From positions 1 through 41,790 of the forward strand of contig CAYGJB010000008.1 in NCBI GenBank assembly GCA_964350195.1: 41,790 nt of DNA. Reading direction: 5' to 3'. The first letter of the stretch is position 1. Each line of letters starts with the position of its first letter. The DNA comes from JAJCZB01 sp964350195. GTDB lineage: Bacteria > Babelota > Babeliae > Babelales > Vermiphilaceae. Positions 16,363-24,010 of the stretch are shown here, one piece after another. The notes beneath the pieces were generated by a model that worked only from the letters and a program-made list of their open reading frames with translations, made no database searches and had not been told where the DNA came from. Both the position numbers and the translations under genes were made by a program.

Positions 16363-17279
16363 TTATTCTAGTTTTACTTGTTCATGTAGCTTTTTCAATG
16401 ATTTTTCCTATAGGCAGAGCTGTTGCCCCCATTGCCTCTCCGATTTTCTTTACTGCAGTGAGAATGCTTCTTGCTGGAACAGCGTTGCTGGTTTATCATT
16501 ATTTACGATATGGTTTTTCAAAAGGTCTTAAAATGGCGGCATGGCCTATTTTAGGCTTTAGTATGACGGGTATATTTCTCACTAATGTCCCAGAGTTTTG
16601 GGGGCTTCAATATTTACCGGCCGCAAAAGCAGCTTTTATATATTCGCTTTCCCCCTTTGCGGCAGCAGTGTTCTCTTATTTCTTTTTCAATGAAGTAATG
16701 ACCCTCAACAAGTTACTAGGAATGGCTATTGGGCTTTTTGGTTTTGGCGTTATGATTGCAGTACACTCACCAGGCGAGATTCCTTTTAATGCGGTAGGTT
16801 ATTTTTCTTATCCTGAGTTAGCACTCATATGTGCTGCTTTTGCGAGCGCAATAGGATGGATCATAATGCGTCATAAGGTACAAAAAAACCATTGTACTGT
16901 TATTGAAGCTCTCGGCTTTAGTATGATTCTGGGAAGCTGTCTAAGCTTTGCATGCTCTTTCCTATGGGAGCCTTGGAATCCAGTTCCCATCTATGAATTT
17001 CCCACACATTTCTTATCTTTCACAGGGTATCTTTTTCTTGCTATTTTTTTTTCCAATTTGATTGGGTACGTTCTTTATACTGAGCTTTTAAAGACCTACA
17101 CTGCGACCTTCCTATCTTTTGCAGGCTTCACCGAGCCACTTGTAGCTGCTTTTACTGGATGGCTTTTTCTTGGAGAATCAATTACGTGGTATTTTTTACT
17201 TTCAGCAACCCTTGTCTTCTTTGGATTGTATATTTTCTATCTAGAAGAGTTAAGACAAGGCTATATAGTTAAGAGCTAG
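16359..17279 (+). CDS. EamA/DMT-family permease, copy 2
   Basis: A 306-residue paralogue of its two neighbours with about ten membrane helices. Diagnostic blocks are AAKAAFIYSLSPFAAAVFSY in the first half and TATFLSFAGFTEPLVAAFTG in the second. The start is GTG, overlapping the previous stop by 4 nt. The first helix contains an IGRAVAPIASPIFFTAVRM segment that aligns with the equivalent LGKLALLYLPPIFLVAVRM segment of copy 3, so copies 2 and 3 look closer to each other than to copy 1. It is probably an importer or exchanger of a host metabolite; substrate unknown. Confidence 0.88.
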   Translation: MIILVLLVHVAFSMIFPIGRAVAPIASPIFFTAVRMLLAGTALLVYHYLRYGFSKGLKMAAWPILGFSMTGIFLTNVPEFWGLQYLPAAKAAFIYSLSPFAAAVFSYFFFNEVMTLNKLLGMAIGLFGFGVMIAVHSPGEIPFNAVGYFSYPELALICAAFASAIGWIIMRHKVQKNHCTVIEALGFSMILGSCLSFACSFLWEPWNPVPIYEFPTHFLSFTGYLFLAIFFSNLIGYVLYTELLKTYTATFLSFAGFTEPLVAAFTGWLFLGESITWYFLLSATLVFFGLYIFYLEELRQGYIVKS

Positions 17280-17298
17280 GGGTTATTTGCTCTTTTTC

Positions 17299-17324
17299 AA
17301 TCAAGCATAGCGGCTTTGATTTTT
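17299..17324 (+). terminator. weak intrinsic terminator between permease copies 2 and 3
   Basis: aatcaa (17299-17304) pairs with ttgatt (17316-17321), extended by gc/gc (17305-17306 with 17313-17314) across one bulged base. The loop is six bases and a short T run follows. It lies in the 100-base gap, suggesting copy 3 may have a separate or reduced transcript. Confidence 0.4.
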
Positions 17325-17379
17325 GTAGATTTTATACTGTATCGTTAAAAGTTAGAATAAATTTTCCCAAGGGAATTGT

Positions 17380-18309
17380 ATGATTTTAGTACTGTTATTA
17401 TACGTTCTGTTTGCGAGCACATTCACGTTGGGCAAGCTAGCGTTGCTTTATTTACCACCTATTTTTTTGGTTGCCGTGCGTATGCTAGCCGGAGGTTGTT
17501 TTTTACTTGTTTATACCTATTGGTTTAAAAGACCAAGCTGGAAATTTGAAATGAAGGACGTTGGTTATTTTGCTCAAATATCGCTTTTTTTGATGTATAT
17601 AGCCTTTGTATCTGAATTCTGGGCAATGCAATTTGTATCAGCTGCAAAGGCTTGTTTGCTTTATAATTTATCCCCATTTATTACGGCCTTATTAATGTAT
17701 ATCCTTTTAAAGAGTAGCCTAACTAAAAAGCAGTGGATGGGCCTTATTATTGGTTTTTTAGGATTTATTCCAATTATTCTTAGCCAACCTGGCCCTGAAA
17801 GCTTAACGCCACATTGGGGTGCTTTTTCTATGCCAGAGCTTTTTCTTATAATCTCGGTAATCGCTTCTTGTTATGGATGGATTGTTATGAAATTGCTGGT
17901 AAGCGAGAAAAGATATGCGCCCGTTATGGTGAATGGTGTAGCGATGCTTTGGGCAGGGGTGCTCTCTCTTATAACGAGCTTTGTAGTGGAAGGAAAGCCA
18001 ATATTATTTACAGCATCTAAGGGATATTATGGTCTATCGCCATATGATTATTCGATTGGAATGACCATTCTTATCGTTGTTCTAATTATACTTATATCTC
18101 AGGTAGTTTGCTTCAATCTGTATGCCCATCTTCTGAAAACATATTCTGTGGTTTTCATATCTTTTGCAGGATTCACCACCCCTCTTTTTGCGGCTTTATA
18201 CGATGCAGTACTTTTTAAGGAAGTGGTACCAATGGCATTTTTTGTTACTGTAAGCTTCGTGGCAGTAGGATTATATATTTTTTATCAGGATGAGCTCAAA
18301 GGAAATTAA
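17380..18309 (+). CDS. EamA/DMT-family permease, copy 3
   Basis: A 309-residue, ten-helix permease with the blocks AAKACLLYNLSPFITALLMY and VVFISFAGFTTPLFAALYDA, clearly paralogous to the two preceding genes. It is separated from copy 2 by 100 bases holding a weak terminator. A weak GGGAA lies upstream of the ATG. The stop codon lies inside the long hairpin at 18306-18350. Three adjacent paralogues suggest repeated duplication and perhaps substrate specialisation. The substrate cannot be predicted. Confidence 0.88.
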   Translation: MILVLLLYVLFASTFTLGKLALLYLPPIFLVAVRMLAGGCFLLVYTYWFKRPSWKFEMKDVGYFAQISLFLMYIAFVSEFWAMQFVSAAKACLLYNLSPFITALLMYILLKSSLTKKQWMGLIIGFLGFIPIILSQPGPESLTPHWGAFSMPELFLIISVIASCYGWIVMKLLVSEKRYAPVMVNGVAMLWAGVLSLITSFVVEGKPILFTASKGYYGLSPYDYSIGMTILIVVLIILISQVVCFNLYAHLLKTYSVVFISFAGFTTPLFAALYDAVLFKEVVPMAFFVTVSFVAVGLYIFYQDELKGN

Positions 18310-18350
18310 ATAGGCTCTTTTAGCGACTAGCCTTAAAAGAGCCTATTTAA
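18306..18350. terminator. bidirectional 17-bp-stem terminator
   Basis: 18306-18322 pairs perfectly with 18334-18350 (17 bp including aggctctttta), with an 11-base loop (gcgactagcct) and a following aacattttt. The arm contains the stop codon of permease copy 3. The convergent histone-like gene ends at 18363, so both transcripts reach this element. Confidence 0.8.
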
Positions 18351-18362
18351 CATTTTTGCTGT

Positions 18363-18740
18363 TTATCGAACGCGACGAGCCATGCGGCGTTTTCTTGAAG
18401 AAGAAGACTTTTTAGCCGTTTTAGACTTAGCAGACTTATGGCGCGTAGACTTTCTTTTAGCTGTTTTTCTCTTAGCTGCTGGCTTGCGTTTAGCTGTCTT
18501 ACGCTTCGCGGTTTTTCTTTTAGCTGCTGGCTTGCGTTTTGCCGTTTTCTTCTTAGTTGTTGTTTTACGCTTCGCAGTCTTTTTTGTAGCTGTTTTTTTC
18601 TTAGCTGCTGGTTTGCGCTTGGCTGTTTTACGCTTAACAGTCTTTTTTCTTGCGGCTTTTTTCTTAGCTGCCGGCTTGTGCTTAGCCGTCTCTACGGTAG
18701 CTGAGCTTTTAGACGCAACTTTTTTTCTTTTCTTTGCCAT
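18363..18740 (-). CDS. histone H1-like Lys/Ala-rich DNA-binding protein
   Basis: A 125-residue protein that is nearly half Lys and Arg, built of imperfect repeats of K-P-A-A-K-[KR]-K-T-A-K-R (KPAAK at residues 22-26, 43-47, 70-74 and 86-90) and ending RRMARRVR. This composition matches bacterial H1-like proteins such as chlamydial Hc2 and related Ala/Lys proteins that compact the nucleoid. In Chlamydia these drive condensation in the infectious form. CCAAAAAAGGAG upstream is a strong ribosome binding site, and a promoter is proposed at 18802-18831. Antisense reading frames over this gene are mirror artefacts. The repeat DNA may vary in copy number between strains. Confidence 0.85.
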   Translation of the reverse strand: MAKKRKKVASKSSATVETAKHKPAAKKKAARKKTVKRKTAKRKPAAKKKTATKKTAKRKTTTKKKTAKRKPAAKRKTAKRKTAKRKPAAKRKTAKRKSTRHKSAKSKTAKKSSSSRKRRMARRVR

Positions 18741-18801
18741 GGACGTCTCCTTTTTTGGTTAGACAAAGTACAATGGTAACTTTCTATATTTCTCAATTCC
18801 A

Positions 18802-18831
18802 ATAGTACACAAAATTATTTTAATAAATCAA
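18802..18831 (-). promoter_or_regulatory. candidate promoter of the histone-like gene
   Basis: Minus-strand TTGATT (18831-18826) and TACTAT (18807-18802) lie 18 nt apart, about 60 nt before the ATG at 18740. Each box matches the consensus at about 4/6 positions, so support is moderate. Confidence 0.38.
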
Positions 18832-19014
18832 TGCTTGGACAAAAATAATTCACGGTTGATTAAAATTTTAAATAAAAGTCTTTCATTCATTACTAATTTA
18901 GTATGTTTTTTTATTAATCAAAAACAGCAGCTGGTCGAAATATTAGAGTTGATCATTATTCTCAGATAACGGTTTGTGTTATAAAACGAGCATCTGTATG
19001 CATGGTTCTTTTTT

Positions 19015-19043
19015 TTTACATTTTGAACTTTAATTTTTATAAT
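19015..19043 (+). promoter_or_regulatory. strong promoter of proS
   Basis: TTTACA (19015-19020) and a perfect TATAAT (19038-19043) are separated by exactly 17 nt, 40 nt before the proS ATG. One of the best consensus matches in the window. Confidence 0.7.
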
Positions 19044-19083
19044 ATATTTTTGTTACATCACCCACAAACTCGAAGAGCATGAG

Positions 19084-20505
19084 ATGAAAAAGCTGCCCAA
19101 TATCGCAACAAATTTTTCCGATTGGTACAACGAAGTTATCTATCAAGCGGAGTTGGTGGATCAAACTCCAGTTAGAGGGTCAGTGGTTATTCGGCCTTAT
19201 GGATGGGCTATTTGGGAGGAGATAAGGGGAATACTTGATAAAAAAATTAAAAAAACAGGCCATCAAAACGCCTCTTTTCCTTTACTCATTCCAGAGTCTT
19301 TTATAAAAAAAGAAGCGGAGCATATTGAGGGATTTGCGCCAGAGCTTGTGGTGGTAACGCATGCTGGAGGAAAGCAGCTAGAAGAGCCTTTGGTGATTCG
19401 ACCTACTTCTGAAACCATGATTCATTTCATGTTTGCTCGCTGGATTAAATCTTGGCGAGATCTTCCTCTAAAAATTAATCAATGGGCAAACGTAATGCGC
19501 TGGGAACTTCGCCCTCGGCCTTTTTTACGCACGACAGAGTTTTTTTGGCAGGAAGGACATACGGCTCATGCAACTGAAAAAGAGGCCCATGACGAAGTTC
19601 TTCTAATGCTTGATGAGTATGTATCGCTTGCTCAAGACCATCTAGCGATTCCTGTGGTTACAGGGCTAAAATCCGAAAGCGAAAAATTTCCCGGAGCAGA
19701 AAAAACCTATACTTTTGAAGGTTTAATGCCTGATGGAAAGGCGTTGCAAATGGGAACCTCTCATCAGCTTTCTCAAAATTTTGCGAAGACGTTTGATATG
19801 AAATACCAAGACAAAAACGAGCAAATGGCATACCCGTATTTAACAAGCTGGGGAGCAACTACTCGCCTTATTGGGGCAGTAATTATGATTCACGGTGATG
19901 ACAAAGGGCTAGTTCTGCCACCCCGAATCGCTCCTATACAAGTGGTGATTATACCTATATTGAAAAAAGGTGCCGATAATGAGGCCTGTTTAAGCAAATC
20001 TCATGAAACTGCGGATCAGCTAAGAGAAAGCGGTTTGCGTGTTCTGGTTGATGCTGACGACAGTAAAACTCCCGGGGCCAAATTTTATCATTGGGAGTTT
20101 CGCGGTGTGCCAATTCGCATTGAAATTGGGCCACGAGATATTGAAAAAGGTCATGCTATGGTGGCTGATAGACTGGGGCTTTCAAAGCAGACAATTTTTT
20201 TTGGTGGCTTAGCTCAACACGTTAAATATCTTACCGATTCAATTCAAAAAGAACTGTATAATCGGGCAATTAAAAAGCGTCAAACACTATGGCACAAGCG
20301 TGAAAAGCTATCTAATTTCTCAAAGCAGCTTGAAACAGAGGGCGGCTTTTATCAAACCGGGTGGTGTGGCGAAACATCCTGCGAGAAAGAGCTAAAAAAG
20401 CATAAAGCTACTACTCGCTGTATACTAAAAGAGAAGAGCTTTGAAAGTTGTTTTAGTTGCTCAAAACCCAACGCTTCTGATGTACTGATTGCGCGTTCTT
20501 ATTAG
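19084..20505 (+). CDS. proS: prolyl-tRNA synthetase, type 3 (archaeal/eukaryotic-like)
   Basis: The class II synthetase joins proline to tRNA-Pro. It lacks the large editing insertion of E. coli-type enzymes and has the archaeal/eukaryotic-type architecture. The catalytic core has PLLIPESF, RPTSETMIHFMFARWI and TTEFFWQEGHTAHAT, and the anticodon-binding domain includes IPILKKGAD and VLVDADDSKTPGAKF. A C-terminal Cys-rich zinc-type segment has Cys pairs around residues 428-461. At 473 aa it is the usual length for this type. This form occurs in several bacterial groups and is probably an ancient transfer. ATG at 19084, with the strong promoter at 19015-19043 upstream. Confidence 0.95.
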   Translation: MKKLPNIATNFSDWYNEVIYQAELVDQTPVRGSVVIRPYGWAIWEEIRGILDKKIKKTGHQNASFPLLIPESFIKKEAEHIEGFAPELVVVTHAGGKQLEEPLVIRPTSETMIHFMFARWIKSWRDLPLKINQWANVMRWELRPRPFLRTTEFFWQEGHTAHATEKEAHDEVLLMLDEYVSLAQDHLAIPVVTGLKSESEKFPGAEKTYTFEGLMPDGKALQMGTSHQLSQNFAKTFDMKYQDKNEQMAYPYLTSWGATTRLIGAVIMIHGDDKGLVLPPRIAPIQVVIIPILKKGADNEACLSKSHETADQLRESGLRVLVDADDSKTPGAKFYHWEFRGVPIRIEIGPRDIEKGHAMVADRLGLSKQTIFFGGLAQHVKYLTDSIQKELYNRAIKKRQTLWHKREKLSNFSKQLETEGGFYQTGWCGETSCEKELKKHKATTRCILKEKSFESCFSCSKPNASDVLIARSY

Positions 20506-20651
20506 TATCTTAACTCAAAAAAATTTCTCACGCATTTAGCGCTTCTTATTTGTCGTAACGTTAAAAAACAATGGCTATGGCGATACACTGGCGATTCTCG
20601 TGTTGTATGATACAATGGCCTAACTTTTCTTTTATATCAAAAAGGGGACGC

Positions 20652-21554
20652 GTGAAAATAGCGAAATTTATTACTAGGTTTGAAGCATATTTATTAACCG
20701 AGAAACGCGTGGCTGAGAACACTTTCATGGCTTACAGGCAGGATTTGGGTCAATTTGAGCAATACTGTGTGGCAAATGGAATAATATTATCATCGATTAC
20801 TGTTGAAGTACTAAAAAAGTTTCTTTTTTTTCTGAAAAAGGGTGGTCTTTCTGCTCGTTCACTTGCTAGAAAAATAGCTACACTTAAGGGCCTTTTTATG
20901 TATGGTGCTTCTCGATATGGCATTCCGAACTACGCAGAAGAGATCCAGGTTCCTCAGCAAAAGAAAGAGCTTCCCTCTTGTTTATCGGAAGATGAAATGA
21001 TTCGATTTTTTTCGGTATGTGAAAGAGATCGAACTACTATCGGCAAAAGGAATACTGTCATGCTTTATCTGATGTATGTGACAGGGGCGCGAGTAACTGA
21101 ATTTATAACCTTGCGTACGAATAATATTCATCGTGAAAACTCAATGCTTTCTATTGAGGGAAAAGCAGGGCGACAGCGTATGGTGCCAGTCCCAGATAGC
21201 ATGATGTCGATGCTTATTGATTATATAGAACAGACTCGTGTTGAAATTTTAAAAAAGCATAGTTCAGATTATCTATTTCCTGTGTTTTACGGGAAAAAAA
21301 TTAAAACCCTTACCCGACAGGCTTTTTGGGGTATCGTAAAGCAGCTATGGAAAAAAGCTCATATTGATCGCCCCATGTCTCCTCACACGCTACGACACTC
21401 TTTTGCAACGCACATGCTCCAAAAAGGGGCCAATCTGAGGTCTCTTCAAATATTGCTTGGCCATGAGCATCTCACTACCGTGCAAGTGTATACTCATATG
21501 GACACTGAGTATCTTCGCAAAATATATAATAAAAAGCATCCTCGATCAGAGTGA
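20652..21554 (+). CDS. xerD: XerC/XerD-type tyrosine recombinase
   Basis: Xer recombinases resolve chromosome dimers at dif during division. From the GTG at 20652 (AGGGGAC just upstream) the protein is 300 aa, the normal Xer length; a longer ATG-started reading adds 27 unlikely residues. An N-terminal SAM-like domain (AENTFMAYRQDL near 21) resembles XerD. The catalytic set is complete: Arg147 (TGARVTE), Lys171, His245 and Arg248 (SPHTLRHSFATHML), His271 (LLGHEHL) and Tyr280 (VQVYTHMD). XerC cannot be excluded. No IS or integron context is present, so a housekeeping role is likely. Confidence 0.88.
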   Translation: MKIAKFITRFEAYLLTEKRVAENTFMAYRQDLGQFEQYCVANGIILSSITVEVLKKFLFFLKKGGLSARSLARKIATLKGLFMYGASRYGIPNYAEEIQVPQQKKELPSCLSEDEMIRFFSVCERDRTTIGKRNTVMLYLMYVTGARVTEFITLRTNNIHRENSMLSIEGKAGRQRMVPVPDSMMSMLIDYIEQTRVEILKKHSSDYLFPVFYGKKIKTLTRQAFWGIVKQLWKKAHIDRPMSPHTLRHSFATHMLQKGANLRSLQILLGHEHLTTVQVYTHMDTEYLRKIYNKKHPRSE

Positions 21555-21642
21555 GAGATAGTTGAGGACTTGAAGCAAAAAGGGTATCTTAGATATCATT
21601 CTTTTTTGTTGGTAACGAATCATTGTTTTGACTGGAGTTTGT

Positions 21643-22761
21643 ATGGAAAATGTCTTTGTGGTTGAGCAAAAACAACTATTATCGGTGCTATCATCAATGC
21701 AGCCTATTTGTACGAAAAGAACTACTCTTGATGTTACTGCCTCAGTTCTCTTTCATATTGGACATAAAGAGCTTGTGCTTAAAAGTACCGATCTTGAAAT
21801 AAGTTTACAATCAAGCTACCAGCTTAAGGGAAGTGATATTTCAGATGTAAAAACTTTTCTCGTATCAGGAAAACGTATTTTTGACTTGGTTAAAGAACTT
21901 GAAGGGGATATCGAATTCACACTTTCTGATACACAGCTTAATCTCAAAGCGGGTGGCGTTAATTTGGCCCTCAATATCAAGGATCCCGAACAGTTTCCTG
22001 TATTTCCAGAGCGTATTGAAAATTTGATGCATGTAGAATCTGATTTTTTGCTAGGGATGCTCAACAAAGTAGCTTTTTTAATTCCTCAAAACAATGCTAA
22101 TCCAGCCTTGAACGGGTTGCTCTTAGAAATTTCAAAAAATACATTCAAAATGACAACGACTGACGGACATTGTCTTGCTCAGGTGTATTCAGATAAGTAC
22201 ACTTTGGACGAACCAAAAACATGGCTTTTACCTCGTCGCGCAGTCTTTGAAGTGAAAAAGATTTTGGAAGGAACAAGCGAAAAACAGGTATTTATAGGAA
22301 CGTGTGGCAACCAGCTCGTGTTATCAGGAGAGTCATTCAATTTTTTTACTAAGCTTTTGGGAGATACCTTTCCTGCATATGGAACTATTCTCGATAAAAC
22401 CTCTTTTATTCCTGCAAAGGTTGATCGATCTCATTTGGTGAAAACATTGAGACGCTCCTCGTGTCTTTTGTCAGGCCAATTTATTGCTACATTATTCGAT
22501 TTTTCTTCAGAGGGGCTTAAGGTGTCGATGCAAAATAAAGAGGTGGGAAAGCTGAATGAGGTAGTTCCTCTTGAATTTAAAGGGGAGAGTCTCGATATGC
22601 GTTTTTATGCCCCATATCTTTTGAGTGGCTTACAGGTATTTGGTGAAGATGAAGTTCAGTTTTATCTAAAGAACAGCGCTAAGCCTATTATTTTTGAATC
22701 GAAGAATAGCTCTTATCAATTGGTATACTTAGTTATGCCTGTAGCCCAAACAAATGGATAG
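21643..22761 (+). CDS. dnaN: DNA polymerase III beta subunit (sliding clamp)
   Basis: The ring-shaped clamp that tethers DNA polymerase. The 372-residue protein has three repeated clamp folds. Recognisable blocks are FLVSGKRIFDLVKEL, TTTDGHCLAQVYS, WLLPRRAVFEVKKIL and a C-terminal VYLVMPV that matches the conserved L-x-M-P end. ATG at 21643 follows TGGAG (21633-21637); an upstream TTG at 21628 is unlikely. The 3' end overlaps recF by 8 nt, a common dnaN-recF arrangement, although dnaA and gyrB are not next to it here. Confidence 0.95.
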   Translation: MENVFVVEQKQLLSVLSSMQPICTKRTTLDVTASVLFHIGHKELVLKSTDLEISLQSSYQLKGSDISDVKTFLVSGKRIFDLVKELEGDIEFTLSDTQLNLKAGGVNLALNIKDPEQFPVFPERIENLMHVESDFLLGMLNKVAFLIPQNNANPALNGLLLEISKNTFKMTTTDGHCLAQVYSDKYTLDEPKTWLLPRRAVFEVKKILEGTSEKQVFIGTCGNQLVLSGESFNFFTKLLGDTFPAYGTILDKTSFIPAKVDRSHLVKTLRRSSCLLSGQFIATLFDFSSEGLKVSMQNKEVGKLNEVVPLEFKGESLDMRFYAPYLLSGLQVFGEDEVQFYLKNSAKPIIFESKNSSYQLVYLVMPVAQTNG

Positions 22762-23848
22762 CCAAAAACAAATACAATTGTCTTTTCTAGAACTTAAAAA
22801 TTTTCGTTGTTTTTCATATCTCAGGCTAGATTTTTCTAGTCCTTATGTATTGCTTGAAGGGGCGAATGGAGCAGGGAAAACTTCGATTTTGGAGGCACTG
22901 TATTTTGCTTGTTATCTTCGATCATTCCGTACCCATAGTCCACGTGAATTGGTGCTGTTTAACCAAGAGAGCTTTTTTATTAAAGTTGGTATCAAGTCAA
23001 TCGATGAGTGGTCTCATGCTATTCAGATTGGATTTGCTCAAAATAAGCGGGTAGTAAAAATTGACCAAAGACCTATATCATCATACAAAGATCTTATGTC
23101 TTATTATCGTGTTGTTAGTTTAACCGAAGATGATTTAGCTCTTATTCAGGGAAGCCCTCAATTTAGACGTCTTTTTTTAGACCAAATGCTTCTGTTATTA
23201 AATCCAGATTATGGACAAATTCTTAAATCCTATCGCCAAATTGTAGATCAGCGAAATGCTTTTTTACAACATAAGAGGCTTGATTATGACACATACTTAG
23301 TGCTTACTCAGCAGTTATGGAACCATGCTCAACTAATGAAAGAAAAAAGAGTATGTCTACTGTTAAAGATCTCAAAAAAAGTGAATGAACTCTCTAATCA
23401 ATTTATCTCGGGTCAATTTATTGTTAATTTTACCTATAAAGCAAAGCATAATTATCAAGAATCATGGAACCGATTTCTAGAAAAAGAATCGGGCCTTTTT
23501 GAGAGCGAAAAGAAGTATAAACGCTCTCTTTTTGGAGCTCACCTAGATGAAGTTTTTATTGAATTACATGAGCGCCATTCTCGAACTTACGCCTCTAGAG
23601 GACAACAGAAACTGATTCTTTTACTTCTCAAAGTAGCTCAAATTTGTATCGTGAGCGAAATGGGACAAAGCACTATTTTCCTACTAGATGATTTTATGAC
23701 AGATTTTGATGAAAATCGATCAAGAGAACTTATAGAATCGCTTGAATCATTGCATACACAGCTTGTTTTTACCTCTCCCCTGCCTGGAAGCATGGTTGCT
23801 GAGATGGTAAAAAATAAGGGGGGCGACCTCTTAAAATTGACAATGTGA
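22754..23848 (+). CDS. recF: DNA replication/repair protein RecF
   Basis: An SMC-like ATPase that loads RecA at gaps. N-terminal LKNFRCFSYLRLDFSS and Walker A GANGAGKT (residues 36-43), a LRSFRTHSPRELV segment, the C-terminal signature region ASRGQQKL and Walker B IFLLDDF followed by DFDENR all match RecF. The length (364 aa) is normal. It overlaps dnaN by 8 nt (ATG at 22754 inside the end of dnaN), implying coupled synthesis of clamp and repair factor. A gap of 334 bases with promoters and an RNA follows. Confidence 0.95.
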   Translation: MDSQKQIQLSFLELKNFRCFSYLRLDFSSPYVLLEGANGAGKTSILEALYFACYLRSFRTHSPRELVLFNQESFFIKVGIKSIDEWSHAIQIGFAQNKRVVKIDQRPISSYKDLMSYYRVVSLTEDDLALIQGSPQFRRLFLDQMLLLLNPDYGQILKSYRQIVDQRNAFLQHKRLDYDTYLVLTQQLWNHAQLMKEKRVCLLLKISKKVNELSNQFISGQFIVNFTYKAKHNYQESWNRFLEKESGLFESEKKYKRSLFGAHLDEVFIELHERHSRTYASRGQQKLILLLLKVAQICIVSEMGQSTIFLLDDFMTDFDENRSRELIESLESLHTQLVFTSPLPGSMVAEMVKNKGGDLLKLTM

Positions 23849-23889
23849 AAACTATTGCCTATTTAAGGGCTTATGATGAATAGCTTATG

Positions 23890-23918
23890 TTGACAGAGAT
23901 GAAAAAATTACCTATATT
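23890..23918 (+). promoter_or_regulatory. consensus promoter P1
   Basis: TTGACA (23890-23895), a 17-nt spacer, and TATATT (23913-23918) form an almost perfect sigma70-type promoter in a non-coding region after recF. Transcription would start near 23925. Confidence 0.6.
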
Positions 23919-23976
23919 AATAGACATGAAAGTTGTTATTCTATTGAAATAAAGAGAAAAAATTTTAATTGAAATT

Positions 23977-24004
23977 TTGACATTTTATTAATAATGCATA
24001 CAAT
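23977..24004 (+). promoter_or_regulatory. consensus promoter P2
   Basis: TTGACA (23977-23982), a 16-nt spacer and TACAAT (23999-24004) form a second near-consensus promoter 87 bases after P1. The start point near 24011 coincides with the first hairpin of the candidate RNA. Confidence 0.65.
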
Positions 24005-24010
24005 AATAAT

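Larger units (their letters stand above)
18741..19083. other. divergent AT-rich regulatory region
   Basis: This 343-base gap between the histone-like gene (minus) and proS (plus) holds no gene that I can support. It contains both promoters described separately. It also holds a perfect palindrome ttaaaattttaa (18860-18871) and an inverted pair ttgattaa (18856-18863) / ttaatcaa (18914-18921) that could be operator half-sites. Confidence 0.5.
23849..24010 (+). other. AT-rich gap after recF containing two tandem promoters
   Basis: The first part of the 334-base gap between recF (ends 23848) and the gene at 24183. It holds no reading frame that I can support. It contains the two consensus promoters listed separately and A/T-rich spacer, and leads into the candidate RNA at 24011. 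Confidence 0.5.

Noticed and set aside
18430..18690. Repeat array that could be taken for a CRISPR-like or satellite array
   Set aside because: The repeats are in-frame protein repeats (KPAAK-type) of irregular spacing with no unique spacers.
18382..18762. Plus-strand 126-codon frame antisense to the histone-like gene
   Set aside because: Its Leu/Ala/Phe-rich repeats are the mirror of Lys/Arg/Ala codons on the other strand; no start signal.
20571..20651. 27-residue N-terminal extension of the Xer recombinase from ATG
   Set aside because: The extension is not Xer-like; GTG at 20652 has a strong AGGGGA and gives the normal 300-aa length.
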